Shown here one piece after another: positions 1 to 7,405 of a stretch of DNA of 60,655 nt. How positions within the stretch are numbered: the first letter of the stretch is position 1; each line of letters begins with the position of its first letter. Origin of the DNA: JANQEA01 sp964530075 (GTDB taxonomy: Bacteria > Bipolaricaulota > Bipolaricaulia > UBA7950 > UBA9294); contig CAZGXU010000006.1 in the NCBI GenBank assembly GCA_964530075.1, positions 1-60,655 of the forward strand, in the 5' to 3' direction. Position numbers and translations under genes: made by a program. The notes under the pieces are model-generated. The model was given only the letters and a program-made list of their open reading frames with translations, searched no databases and had not been told where the DNA came from.

Positions 1-554
1 CGAGGTGGCTCAATTCCTGGCCGTCGAATGGCTCACTTCCTCAGCGTCGCGAACAGTACACGTTACTCGACTTCACGTCCTACAACGAGCCAAGGATCTG
101 GGCAATGTGAGTGCCGCCTGCCGTGAGGCAGGGATCTTGCGGTCGCTCTGCTACCGGTGGAAGAAGCGCTTCGAGCTGTACGGAGTGGATGGACTGCATC
201 CGCGCAGAACAGCTAGACGCCCGGGGCGCCGTCCGCGCAGCTGGACACGATGAAGGAGCGCAGGATCGTCGCCATGGCGCTGTCGTGGCCTACCTGGGAC
301 CGAAGCGTCTATGCGTTCAGCTGGAAAGGGAAGGCGTGGTTGTCTCGTCGAGCACGGCGTGGAGGGTACTACACCGACTGGGATTGGGAACACGAGCTGA
401 CCGTCTGCTCGTTCTGGAGACCCACAGCGCCAACCGTGCAGGGCTTCTCACCGAGCGAACACGACGGAATCTCTCACGCCGCAAGGTCTGTCACGTACAG
501 GCAGACAGACCTGGAGATCTCATCTGCATCGACACGTTCTACCTCGTTATATGA
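1..554 (+). pseudogene. Decayed IS481-type transposase/integrase fragment
   Basis: Remnant of a DDE-type transposase. One frame (from base 5, possibly already begun outside the window) reads a helix-turn-helix with motifs GNVSAACREAGI and YRWKKRFELYGVDGL. At about 225-260 the similarity moves to a second frame, which continues with GPKRLCVQLEREG, SSSTAWRVLHRLGLGTR and LLTERTRR. It reaches PGDLICIDTFY, the first strand and first catalytic Asp of the integrase core, and then stops at 552-554. The element therefore has at least one frameshift and has lost nearly all of its catalytic core. The order of HTH and core resembles IS481/IS3-like enzymes. I saw no terminal inverted repeat. It cannot be active and marks an old insertion next to sucD. 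Confidence 0.8.
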
Positions 555-564
555 GAACTCGCCG

Positions 565-1437
565 CTAGTCCGCGAAGGCCCCAGCCATCAGGGCGCCGAT
601 CTCGGCCGGGCTCTCCGCGACGCGGACCCCCGCCTGTCGAAGGGTGGAGATCTTGGCTTCGGCGGTTCCCGATCCGCCGGTGATGATCGCCCCGGCGTGC
701 CCCATCCGCCGCCCGGAGGGCGCGGTCCGTCCGGCGACGAACGCGACGATCGGCTTGGTCACGCCTTCGGCGATCGCCGCGGCGGCCTCTTCCTCCGCCG
801 AGCCGCCGATCTCGCCGATCAGCGCGATCCCCTTCGTCTCCGGGTCGGCCTCGAACATCGGAATCAGCTCGGCGAACGAGAGGCCGACGATCGGATCGCC
901 CCCGATCCCGATGCACGTCGATTGCCCGATCCCGAGTCCGGTCAGCTGATGGACGACCTCGTAGGTGAGGGTGCCGCTTCGGGAGACGATCCCGATCGGG
1001 CCCGGCTTGTGGATGTAGCCGGCCATCACGCCGATCTTGCACTTCCCGGGGCTGATCAGCCCCGGGGTGTTCGGGCCGACCAGCTTCGCGCCGCACAGAT
1101 CCAGGTAGCGACGGACCTCGATCATGTCGTGAACGGGAATCCCCTCCGTGAGGCAGACGATCAGCGCGATTCCCGCCTCGGCCGCCTCGAGGACGGCGTC
1201 GGCGGCGAACGCGGGCGGCACGAAGATGATCGACGCGTTCGCGCCAGCGGACTCGACGCCCTCGGACACGGTGTCGAAGACGGGGACGCCCTCGACGTCC
1301 TGCCCGCCCTTCCCCGGGGTCACGCCGGCGACGATTCTCGTCCCGTATTCGAGCATCCGGCCGGTGTGGAATCGGCCTTCGTTCCCGGTGATCCCCTGGA
1401 CGAGAACGCGGGTCGAATCGTCGATCAGAATGCTCAC
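565..1437 (-). CDS. sucD: Succinyl-CoA synthetase (ADP/GDP-forming), alpha subunit
   Basis: Alpha subunit of succinate-CoA ligase, which interconverts succinyl-CoA plus ADP/GDP and Pi with succinate, CoA and ATP/GTP. The 290-residue length is normal. The CoA-binding Rossmann region starts with VLVQGITGNEGRFHTGRML, where this family has a Gly-rich CoA-binding loop. The phosphorylated histidine is His247 in GHAGAIITGGSG. PNTPGLISPG and SRSGTLTYEV are also family signatures. The start overlaps the sucC stop by 4 bases, so the pair is translationally coupled. In an anaerobe the enzyme may run in either direction for succinate or propionate metabolism or substrate-level phosphorylation. The direction cannot be read from sequence. 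Confidence 0.96.
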   Translation of the reverse strand: MSILIDDSTRVLVQGITGNEGRFHTGRMLEYGTRIVAGVTPGKGGQDVEGVPVFDTVSEGVESAGANASIIFVPPAFAADAVLEAAEAGIALIVCLTEGIPVHDMIEVRRYLDLCGAKLVGPNTPGLISPGKCKIGVMAGYIHKPGPIGIVSRSGTLTYEVVHQLTGLGIGQSTCIGIGGDPIVGLSFAELIPMFEADPETKGIALIGEIGGSAEEEAAAAIAEGVTKPIVAFVAGRTAPSGRRMGHAGAIITGGSGTAEAKISTLRQAGVRVAESPAEIGALMAGAFAD

Positions 1438-2600
1438 GATCCCTCCTTCACCGCGGCGGCGACCATCGACGCCGCCTCCCTCAGGTCCGAGGCGGTGCGG
1501 AACGCCAGACCGGAGGCCCCCAGGATCGCGCGTCCAGCCTCGACGTTCGTCCCCTCAAGGCGGACGATGACCGGGACATCGACGTCGACAGCCTCGGCTG
1601 CGGCGACGACCCCCTCGGCGAGGACGTCGCAACGGAGGATACCGCCGAAGATGTTGATGAAGACGGCCTCGACGTCCGGGTCGGCGATCAGGATCCGGAA
1701 TCCCTTGTCGATCATCTCGGCCGTCGCGCCGCCGCCCACGTCGAGGAAGTTCGCCGGGCGGGCGCCGGCATGCTGGATCAGGTCCATCGTCGCCATCGCG
1801 AGTCCGGCGCCGTTCACCAGACAGCCGACGTTCCCGTCGAGCTTGATGTAGTTCAGGTCGACCGACGTCGCTTCGACCTCCAGGGGGTCCTCCTCGTTCA
1901 GGTCGCGCAGTTCGCGGATCTCGGGATGGCGGAACAGGGCGTTGTCGTCGAAGGTCAGCTTGGCGTCGACGGCGATCGGCTCGCCGTCTTCGGTCAACCC
2001 GAGCGGGTTGATTTCGGCCAGGGAGCAGTCCGCTTCGCGGAACAGCCGGCAGAGGGAGACGACGACCTTCGCGACGCCGCGCGCCGGCGGACCGGAGAGG
2101 CCGAGCCGATGCGCCAGGCGGAACGCCTGGAACGGCCGGAGGCCGATCATCGGGTCGACCCACTCCTTGAAGATCGCGTCCGGGTTCCGGCGGGCCGTCT
2201 CCTCGATGTCGACGCCCCCCGCACGGCTCGCGATGGCGACGATCCGCCGCCGCGCGCGATCGACGATCACTCCGAGGTACAGCTCGCTCGCGGCCCGCAC
2301 CGCCTTCTCGACGAGCAGAGTTCGAACGACGCACCCCTCCGGGCCGGTCTGGTGCGTGACCAGCGGGGCCCCGAGGAGCCGCTCGGCCGCACGGCGAACC
2401 CCGTCGGTCGTCGTCGCAACGACGACCCCACCCGCCTTCCCCCGCCCGCCGGCGTGGATCTGCGCCTTGACGACGACGGGGAGCCCGATCTCCTCCGATG
2501 CGGCCACGGCCTCCTCGACGTCCGTCGCCGGACGGGAGGGAGCGATCGGGATCCCGTGTTCGGCGAAGAGCCGCTTGGCCTGGAATTCGTGAATCCGCAT
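1434..2600 (-). CDS. sucC: Succinyl-CoA synthetase (ADP/GDP-forming), beta subunit
   Basis: Beta subunit, 388 residues, the usual length. It begins MRIHEFQAKRLFAEHGIP, the canonical N-terminus of the ATP-grasp domain. KAQIHAGGRGKAGGV is the nucleotide-binding Gly-rich segment. The C-terminal half has LVNGAGLAMATMD and FLDVGGGATAEM, the CoA-ligase domain. The open frame runs further upstream, but the start at 2600 is chosen because it matches the family N-terminus and has the ribosome site AAAGGGGGT just upstream. It is first in a two-gene operon with sucD and has a promoter candidate at 2635-2663. Confidence 0.96.
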   Translation of the reverse strand: MRIHEFQAKRLFAEHGIPIAPSRPATDVEEAVAASEEIGLPVVVKAQIHAGGRGKAGGVVVATTTDGVRRAAERLLGAPLVTHQTGPEGCVVRTLLVEKAVRAASELYLGVIVDRARRRIVAIASRAGGVDIEETARRNPDAIFKEWVDPMIGLRPFQAFRLAHRLGLSGPPARGVAKVVVSLCRLFREADCSLAEINPLGLTEDGEPIAVDAKLTFDDNALFRHPEIRELRDLNEEDPLEVEATSVDLNYIKLDGNVGCLVNGAGLAMATMDLIQHAGARPANFLDVGGGATAEMIDKGFRILIADPDVEAVFINIFGGILRCDVLAEGVVAAAEAVDVDVPVIVRLEGTNVEAGRAILGASGLAFRTASDLREAASMVAAAVKEGS

Positions 2601-2634
2601 CGAGGCACCCCCTTTGTGCGCCGCCCGCGGCCGA

Positions 2635-2663
2635 ACAGTATGCGAACCCAGACGGCGGTTCAA
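2635..2663 (-). promoter_or_regulatory. Promoter of sucCD
   Basis: On the minus strand TTGAAC (2658-2663) and TACTGT (2635-2640) are separated by 17 bp. Transcription would start about 30 bases upstream of the sucC start codon. The -10 hexamer is identical to the one at 45328-45333. Read by eye from sequence only. Confidence 0.5.
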
Positions 2664-2744
2664 GCTCGATCGCGCGTTCGCTCGCGGGGACGCGCCGAAG
2701 GCCCCGAATTCCGGGGGGACGACGGAAAGTCCCAAGGGGATAGG

Positions 2745-2773
2745 ATTGACAACACCAGGCAGCTTGGGTAGTG
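2745..2773 (+). promoter_or_regulatory. Promoter of apgM operon
   Basis: Perfect consensus -35 TTGACA (2745-2750), 17 bp spacer, then TAGTGT (2768-2773) as -10. The predicted start lies about 28 bases before the apgM ATG. It is divergent from the sucCD promoter about 80 bp away. Confidence 0.6.
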
Positions 2774-2807
2774 TTCGGACGATCATCGGGAGGAGAACGG
2801 AGGACGG

Positions 2808-4058
2808 ATGAAAGCGATCTTGATCATCTCGGACGGGCTCGGCGGGAGGCCGACCGACGTCGACGGTCGAACGTGCTTGGAGGCGGCGAAGACCCCGCAT
2901 CTCGATTCGCTCGCGACGCGGGGCGCGCTCGGGTTGGTCGATCCGATCGGACCGGGCATCCGGCCGGGAAGCGACACGGCGCACCTTTCCTTGCTCGGCT
3001 ACGATCCGTTCACGCTCTACACCGGGCGCGGTGTGTTCGAGTGCCTCGGGATCGGCCTCGACGTCAGGACCGGCGACATCTGCTTCCGGGCGAACTTCGC
3101 CACCGTCGAAGCGCGTGGCACGGACTTCGTCGTCATCGACCGACGGGCCGGTCGGATCGAATCAGGGCAGGACGAGCTCGCCGGTGCGTTGAACGGAATC
3201 CGGTTGGAGACCGTACCGGGCGTTTCGCTCGAGTTCCGCGCGAGCACGCAGCACCGCGGCGCCCTCCTCTTCCGTGGGGAGGGCCTGTCGCGACACGTGA
3301 CGGAGAACGATCCGCACGAGGCGGGTAAGCCGGCGCTCCGGTTCGAGGCGCAGCCCGGCCACGAGGACGAGCCGGCGCGGCGGACGGCCGAGGCGCTGAA
3401 CGAGTTCGTGGCACGGAGCCACGAGGTCCTGCGGGATCACCCCGTGAACCGGCGACGCATCGAGGACGGCAAGCCGCCGGCCAACTTCGTGCTCGCCCGG
3501 GGCGCGGCCGACTGCCCGGACATCCCGTCGATCGAGTCGATCTACGGGGTCCGGGGAGCGGTGATCGCCGGAGGCGCCCTCTATCGGGGCGTCGCCCTCG
3601 CCTGCGGGATGACGGTGATTGACGTCCCCGGCGCGACCGGCGGGCTCGACACCGATCTCGGCGCGAAGGCGCAGGCCGCGATCGAGGCGCTCGACGAATT
3701 CGACTACGCCTTCGTCCACGTCAAGGGAACGGACAACGCGGGACACGATCGGAACGCAGCGGCGAAGGCGGGGTTCATCGAACGGATCGACGCGGAGCTG
3801 ATCGGACCGCTCGCCGAACGGCTCGATGGGGTCGCGACCCATCTCGCCTTCACCGGGGATCACACGACGCCGATCGACTACGGGGACCACACCGTCGAAC
3901 CGGTCCCCGTCCTCTACGCCGGGCCGAACGTGCGCACGGACGACACGACGTCTTTCGGGGAGCGGGAGGCCGGGCGCGGGGGGCTCGGGCGGTTCAGCGG
4001 GCGCGTTCTGCCGATCCTGCTCGGCTACAACAACTGGGCGCCGAAGTTCGGATCGTAG
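2808..4058 (+). CDS. apgM: 2,3-bisphosphoglycerate-independent phosphoglycerate mutase, archaeal type
   Basis: Interconverts 3- and 2-phosphoglycerate in glycolysis/gluconeogenesis. The 416-residue length fits the short archaeal-type aPGAM family, not the roughly 510-residue bacterial GpmI. The N-terminus IISDGLGGRPT carries metal-binding Asp9. GSDTAHLSLLGYDP contains the phospho-acceptor Ser55. VKGTDNAGHD and FTGDHTTP near residue 350 are further metal ligands of the alkaline phosphatase superfamily. A strong ribosome site (GGAGAACGGAGGACGG) precedes the ATG. It is followed 7 bases later by a histidine kinase gene, so the two are probably co-transcribed although their functions are unrelated. 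This form is common in archaea and deep-branching thermophilic bacteria. Confidence 0.93.
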   Translation: MKAILIISDGLGGRPTDVDGRTCLEAAKTPHLDSLATRGALGLVDPIGPGIRPGSDTAHLSLLGYDPFTLYTGRGVFECLGIGLDVRTGDICFRANFATVEARGTDFVVIDRRAGRIESGQDELAGALNGIRLETVPGVSLEFRASTQHRGALLFRGEGLSRHVTENDPHEAGKPALRFEAQPGHEDEPARRTAEALNEFVARSHEVLRDHPVNRRRIEDGKPPANFVLARGAADCPDIPSIESIYGVRGAVIAGGALYRGVALACGMTVIDVPGATGGLDTDLGAKAQAAIEALDEFDYAFVHVKGTDNAGHDRNAAAKAGFIERIDAELIGPLAERLDGVATHLAFTGDHTTPIDYGDHTVEPVPVLYAGPNVRTDDTTSFGEREAGRGGLGRFSGRVLPILLGYNNWAPKFGS

Positions 4059-4065
4059 GGAGACG

Positions 4066-5337
4066 ATGAACCGGAGACGGCGTCGCGTGGCTCGACGCAA
4101 GTCGGCCTGGCTCCATCGCGTCGAGGCGTGGCTCTTCGGCTGGGCACTCCGGGACTCGCGCCGGCCGCTGTCGCGCGACCCTCACTTCTGGGTGGTCGTC
4201 GGCCTGTTCGGCGTGCTCATCGTCGTCTACTACGGCGAACAACTGAGGCTCGCCACCTACCTGCCCGGGCTTTCCGGATTCCTTACCACGGTGCACGACC
4301 TGCACCGCGCCCTGTTCTTCATACCGATCCTCTACGCCAGCCTTCTGTTGCGCCCGCTGGCGGGGCTGATCTCGTGCGCCGCGTCCCTCGTGATCATGCT
4401 TCCCCGCGCGATCTTCTTTTCGACGTTCCCGCATCCGGTCGTTCGCGTGATCGTGTTCGTCGTGCCGGCGGCGGTGACCAGCCTGTTCGTCTCCGCGATG
4501 CTCGACCAGATCAAACGAGGTCGCGCGGCACGGGCTCAGCTCGCCGATCTCCACGACGAACTCGCGGAGTCGCTGATCCGGTTGCAGGAGAGCGAGGAGC
4601 AGTTGATCCAGGCGGAGAAGCTCAGTTCTCTCGGTCAGATGGCGGCGTCGATCGCGCATGAGATCAACAACCCGCTCGCTGGTGTCCTCGTCTACACGCG
4701 GTTGATCGCCAGGAAGCTGGCGTCCGGCACGCTGTCCCGCGACGAGGCGTTGAGGGACCTCGAGAAGATGGCGAGAGAGATCGATCGCAGCTCGCGGATC
4801 ATCCGCAACCTGCTCGATTTCGCGCGGCCGTCCGAGCTCAGCCTCGGTGACGTGGACGTGAACCGGGTGATCGAGGACACGCTGGGATTGGTCGGCCATC
4901 GAGCAGCGCTCGGGCGGATCGAAGTGGTGAAGCAGCTGCAGCAAGACCTGCCGAAGGTCTACGCCGACCGCGATCAACTCCGGCAGGTGCTCGTCAATCT
5001 GACGTTGAACGCAATCCAGGCCACGCCACCCGGCGGGCGGATGACGCTGCGGACTCGGACGACGGAAGAGGGGACGCTGACGGTGGAGGTCGAGGACACG
5101 GGCCACGGGATCTCGGACGCGAATCGATCGAAGCTGTTCACCCCGTTCTTCACCACCAAGGAGAAGGGCGAAGGCGTCGGGCTCGGGCTCGCGGTGGCGA
5201 AGGGGATCATCGAGAAGCACGCCGGTATCATCTCGGTTCGCAGCGTCGAAGGTCAGGGAACGACGTTCTCCGTCTCTCTGCCGGTCCAAGTCCGTCCGAG
5301 CGGAGCGGCCGACGCCGAACCCGAGGCGCCGTTCTGA
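4066..5337 (+). CDS. Membrane-bound sensor histidine kinase (NtrB/AtoS-like)
   Basis: 423 residues. A basic N-terminus is followed by about three hydrophobic segments (roughly residues 40-60, 80-118 and 122-145). Then comes a coiled-coil linker and a HisKA dimerization domain with AASIAHEINNPLAG, phospho-acceptor His198. The catalytic domain has an N box (LVNLTLNAIQATPPGG), G1 (DTGHGI), F box (FTPFFTTKEKGEG) and G2 (GLGLAVAKGI). No PAS or HAMP domain is visible. The start at 4066 follows the apgM stop by 7 bases; an upstream in-frame extension would overlap apgM and is rejected. No response regulator is adjacent on this strand. The nearest receivers are the stand-alone receiver at 9759-10124 and the receiver fused to the hydrogenase at 7405-9732, both encoded convergently. 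It is a candidate partner for them, but this is inference. Confidence 0.9.
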   Translation: MNRRRRRVARRKSAWLHRVEAWLFGWALRDSRRPLSRDPHFWVVVGLFGVLIVVYYGEQLRLATYLPGLSGFLTTVHDLHRALFFIPILYASLLLRPLAGLISCAASLVIMLPRAIFFSTFPHPVVRVIVFVVPAAVTSLFVSAMLDQIKRGRAARAQLADLHDELAESLIRLQESEEQLIQAEKLSSLGQMAASIAHEINNPLAGVLVYTRLIARKLASGTLSRDEALRDLEKMAREIDRSSRIIRNLLDFARPSELSLGDVDVNRVIEDTLGLVGHRAALGRIEVVKQLQQDLPKVYADRDQLRQVLVNLTLNAIQATPPGGRMTLRTRTTEEGTLTVEVEDTGHGISDANRSKLFTPFFTTKEKGEGVGLGLAVAKGIIEKHAGIISVRSVEGQGTTFSVSLPVQVRPSGAADAEPEAPF

Positions 5338-5354
5338 TCGATCGGCTTCCGATC

Positions 5355-5373
5355 CGTCGGCGGCCCACCGACG
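5355..5373. terminator. Small hairpin between convergent genes
   Basis: CGTCGG and CCGACG form a 6-bp stem with a 7-base loop, in the 41-bp gap between the histidine kinase and the hydrogenase large subunit. It has no T tract, so it is a weak candidate for a bidirectional terminator. Confidence 0.3.
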
Positions 5374-5378
5374 CTCTC

Positions 5379-6668
5379 CTACTTGATGAAGCGCACTTGC
5401 AGCAGGTGCGTCGAACAGGAGATGCACGGATCGTACGCCCGGACGAGCATCTCGAGTGTCCTCCGGATCTCGTCCTGAGGCCGGTCGAGGATCGCCGGGA
5501 CCAGCGCCTCCATGTCGTGCTGGATGTTGTTGTGGTTCTGATTCGTCGGGATGACGCAGTTCGCGTCGGTGAGGATTCCATCCTCGTCATACGAGTACTC
5601 ATGGAACAGGGTTCCGCGCGGTGCCTCGACCGCGCCGACGCCGCGCCCGGGCCGAATCTCGGTCACCTCGGGCTCCTCCTGAACGCCCGTCTCGAGGAGC
5701 CTGTCGATCAGCCGGATACTGTCCTCGGCCGCGTGCACCGCCTCGACGACCTGGGCGACCGTGATCTTGAACGGATTGTGACAAGGGGCCTTCAGCCCGA
5801 GTTCGACCGCCGCCTCTTGGGCGCGCGGAAGGAGCTGCTCGTGATTGAGATTGAACCGTGCGAGCGCGCCGACCTGGTACGCCTCCCGTTTGTTCCTGGT
5901 GTACTTCGCTGTCGAATGGGGAACGCAGAACTCGTTCGCTACCGAGCGGTACTCGTCGATCGGCACGATCCCGGCGTCGCTCGACGCGATGTCCCCGCTC
6001 GTGAACGCGTAGCCGTTCGGGTCCTTCAGCGCGACGTACTCGGTCTCGCGCTCGAAGTCGGGGACGGCGATCGTCTTGAACAGCTCGACCGTCGCATCGA
6101 AGTCATCGAGCGCGTCGCCGAGGGCGTCGCCGACCTCGGCGAGCTTCTCCAAGTCGGGGAGCTTGGCGAAGCCTCCGACGATGCAGGAGATCGGGTGGGT
6201 CTTCCGTCCTGCGAGCAGCTCGGCGATGCGGTACGCCAGCCGCTTCAGCGTCATCGCGCGGACGACGACCTCCTTGTGGGTGTCGATCAGCGAGATGACG
6301 CTGCCCACGCCGAAGAAGTCCGGCGCGGCGAGGCAGTAGGCATGCAGGACGTGGCTCTCCAGGATCTCGGCGTTGAACAGGAGCCTGCGCAGGAGACGTG
6401 TCTGCTCCGACACCGAAACGCCGAGCGCCGCCTCGGAGGCGTGCAGCGACGCGGTGGAGTGCGCGATCGAGCAGATGCCGCAGATCCGCGACGCGATGTG
6501 CTGGACGTCGCTGTAGTGGCGGCCGCGGAGCATCGCCTCGAACAGGCGAGGCGACTCCACGACCTCCCAGCGGACCTCCTCCAACCGGCCGTCGGTCGCG
6601 TTGACCAGGACGTTTCCGTGCCCCTCGACCCGGGTGACATGATGGACGTGGATGTCGAACGAGCTCAC
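5379..6668 (-). CDS. hydA: [NiFe] hydrogenase large (alpha) subunit, group 3b-like
   Basis: Catalytic subunit with the Ni-Fe site, 429 residues, cytoplasmic. The four Ni ligands are in RICGICSIAH near the N-terminus and DPCISCSTH at the C-terminus. Only eight residues (LLQVRFIK) follow the final His, consistent with the short cleaved tail of group 3b enzymes. The start is GTG at 6668, which overlaps the small-subunit stop by 4 bases and gives the expected N-terminus (HHVTRVEGHGN). Longer in-frame starts would run through the small subunit. The set of large subunit, small subunit and HydB plus HydG electron-transfer modules is that of NAD(P)-linked bidirectional (sulf)hydrogenases. The subgroup is inferred from subunit make-up. 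Confidence 0.93.
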   Translation of the reverse strand: MSSFDIHVHHVTRVEGHGNVLVNATDGRLEEVRWEVVESPRLFEAMLRGRHYSDVQHIASRICGICSIAHSTASLHASEAALGVSVSEQTRLLRRLLFNAEILESHVLHAYCLAAPDFFGVGSVISLIDTHKEVVVRAMTLKRLAYRIAELLAGRKTHPISCIVGGFAKLPDLEKLAEVGDALGDALDDFDATVELFKTIAVPDFERETEYVALKDPNGYAFTSGDIASSDAGIVPIDEYRSVANEFCVPHSTAKYTRNKREAYQVGALARFNLNHEQLLPRAQEAAVELGLKAPCHNPFKITVAQVVEAVHAAEDSIRLIDRLLETGVQEEPEVTEIRPGRGVGAVEAPRGTLFHEYSYDEDGILTDANCVIPTNQNHNNIQHDMEALVPAILDRPQDEIRRTLEMLVRAYDPCISCSTHLLQVRFIK

Positions 6669-7405
6669 CGGGCCACCTCCGTGTACGTGTTGTAGATTTT
6701 GAACTTCTCGACCACCTGATCGACCGTGAGCCCATATTTCTCGAGCACGTCCTTCTGCGAATCGATGTTCGGGTCGTCGACCAGCCCGCGACAGCCCCAA
6801 CAATGGCGGCCGGCGGTGACGCAAATTGCGTTGCACCCGGCGCGGGTCACCGGACCGAGGCAGCTGCGGCCCAGTTCGAACACGCAGACGTTCCCCGCCA
6901 TCTTGCACTCGACGCAAACCGGGTAGTTCGGCAGCTCCGGCGTCTTGCCGAGCAACAGCTCCTTGACGATCCGCAGCAGTTCGGCGGTGTTGATCGGGCA
7001 GCCCGGCACGCAGTAATCGACCGGGATCACCGCGTGGATCGGGCGTGCGGGAATCGTGTCGTAATCCCCGGCATCGTCGCCGTAGACGATCTCCAACGCC
7101 TCGTCCATCGCGAGGTGATTCTTCAGGCAATTGACTCCGCCGATGTGAGCGCACGCGCCAAGCTCGATGACGATGTCGGCCCGCTCACGGATCTCTTTCA
7201 GCCGCGGGATCTCGGACTCACGGGAGATGCTCCCTTCGACGAACGCGATGTCGTAGCGATCGGCCCGACCGGTCAGCACTTCGCGAAACTCGACGATGTC
7301 GACGGCGCTGACCAGATCCACGAGATCCTGTCCCTCGATGTTGAGCGTATCGAGCTGGCAGCCTTCGCAGCAGGTGAAATCGAAGAACGCGACCTTCGGC
7401 TTCAT
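6665..7405 (-). CDS. hydD: [NiFe] hydrogenase small (delta) subunit, group 3b-like
   Basis: Fe-S electron-relay subunit, 246 residues, without a Tat signal and therefore cytoplasmic. The proximal cluster ligands are in FTCCEGCQLD, GACAHIGGVN and VPGCPI. A C-terminal Cys-rich block (VCVECKMAGNVC, RSCLGPVTRAGC, GRHCWGCRG) provides the medial and distal clusters. Its ATG overlaps the stop of the upstream fusion gene by one base (TAATG), and its stop overlaps the large subunit start. The three proteins are therefore made as one unit. The Cys-rich C-terminus matches HydD of archaeal sulfhydrogenases. Confidence 0.92.
   Translation of the reverse strand: MKPKVAFFDFTCCEGCQLDTLNIEGQDLVDLVSAVDIVEFREVLTGRADRYDIAFVEGSISRESEIPRLKEIRERADIVIELGACAHIGGVNCLKNHLAMDEALEIVYGDDAGDYDTIPARPIHAVIPVDYCVPGCPINTAELLRIVKELLLGKTPELPNYPVCVECKMAGNVCVFELGRSCLGPVTRAGCNAICVTAGRHCWGCRGLVDDPNIDSQKDVLEKYGLTVDQVVEKFKIYNTYTEVAR

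Noticed and set aside
250..1851. 533-residue plus-strand reading frame across sucCD
   Set aside because: Antisense shadow of sucD/sucC caused by high GC at third codon positions; composition is Arg/Asp/Gly-rich with no domain.
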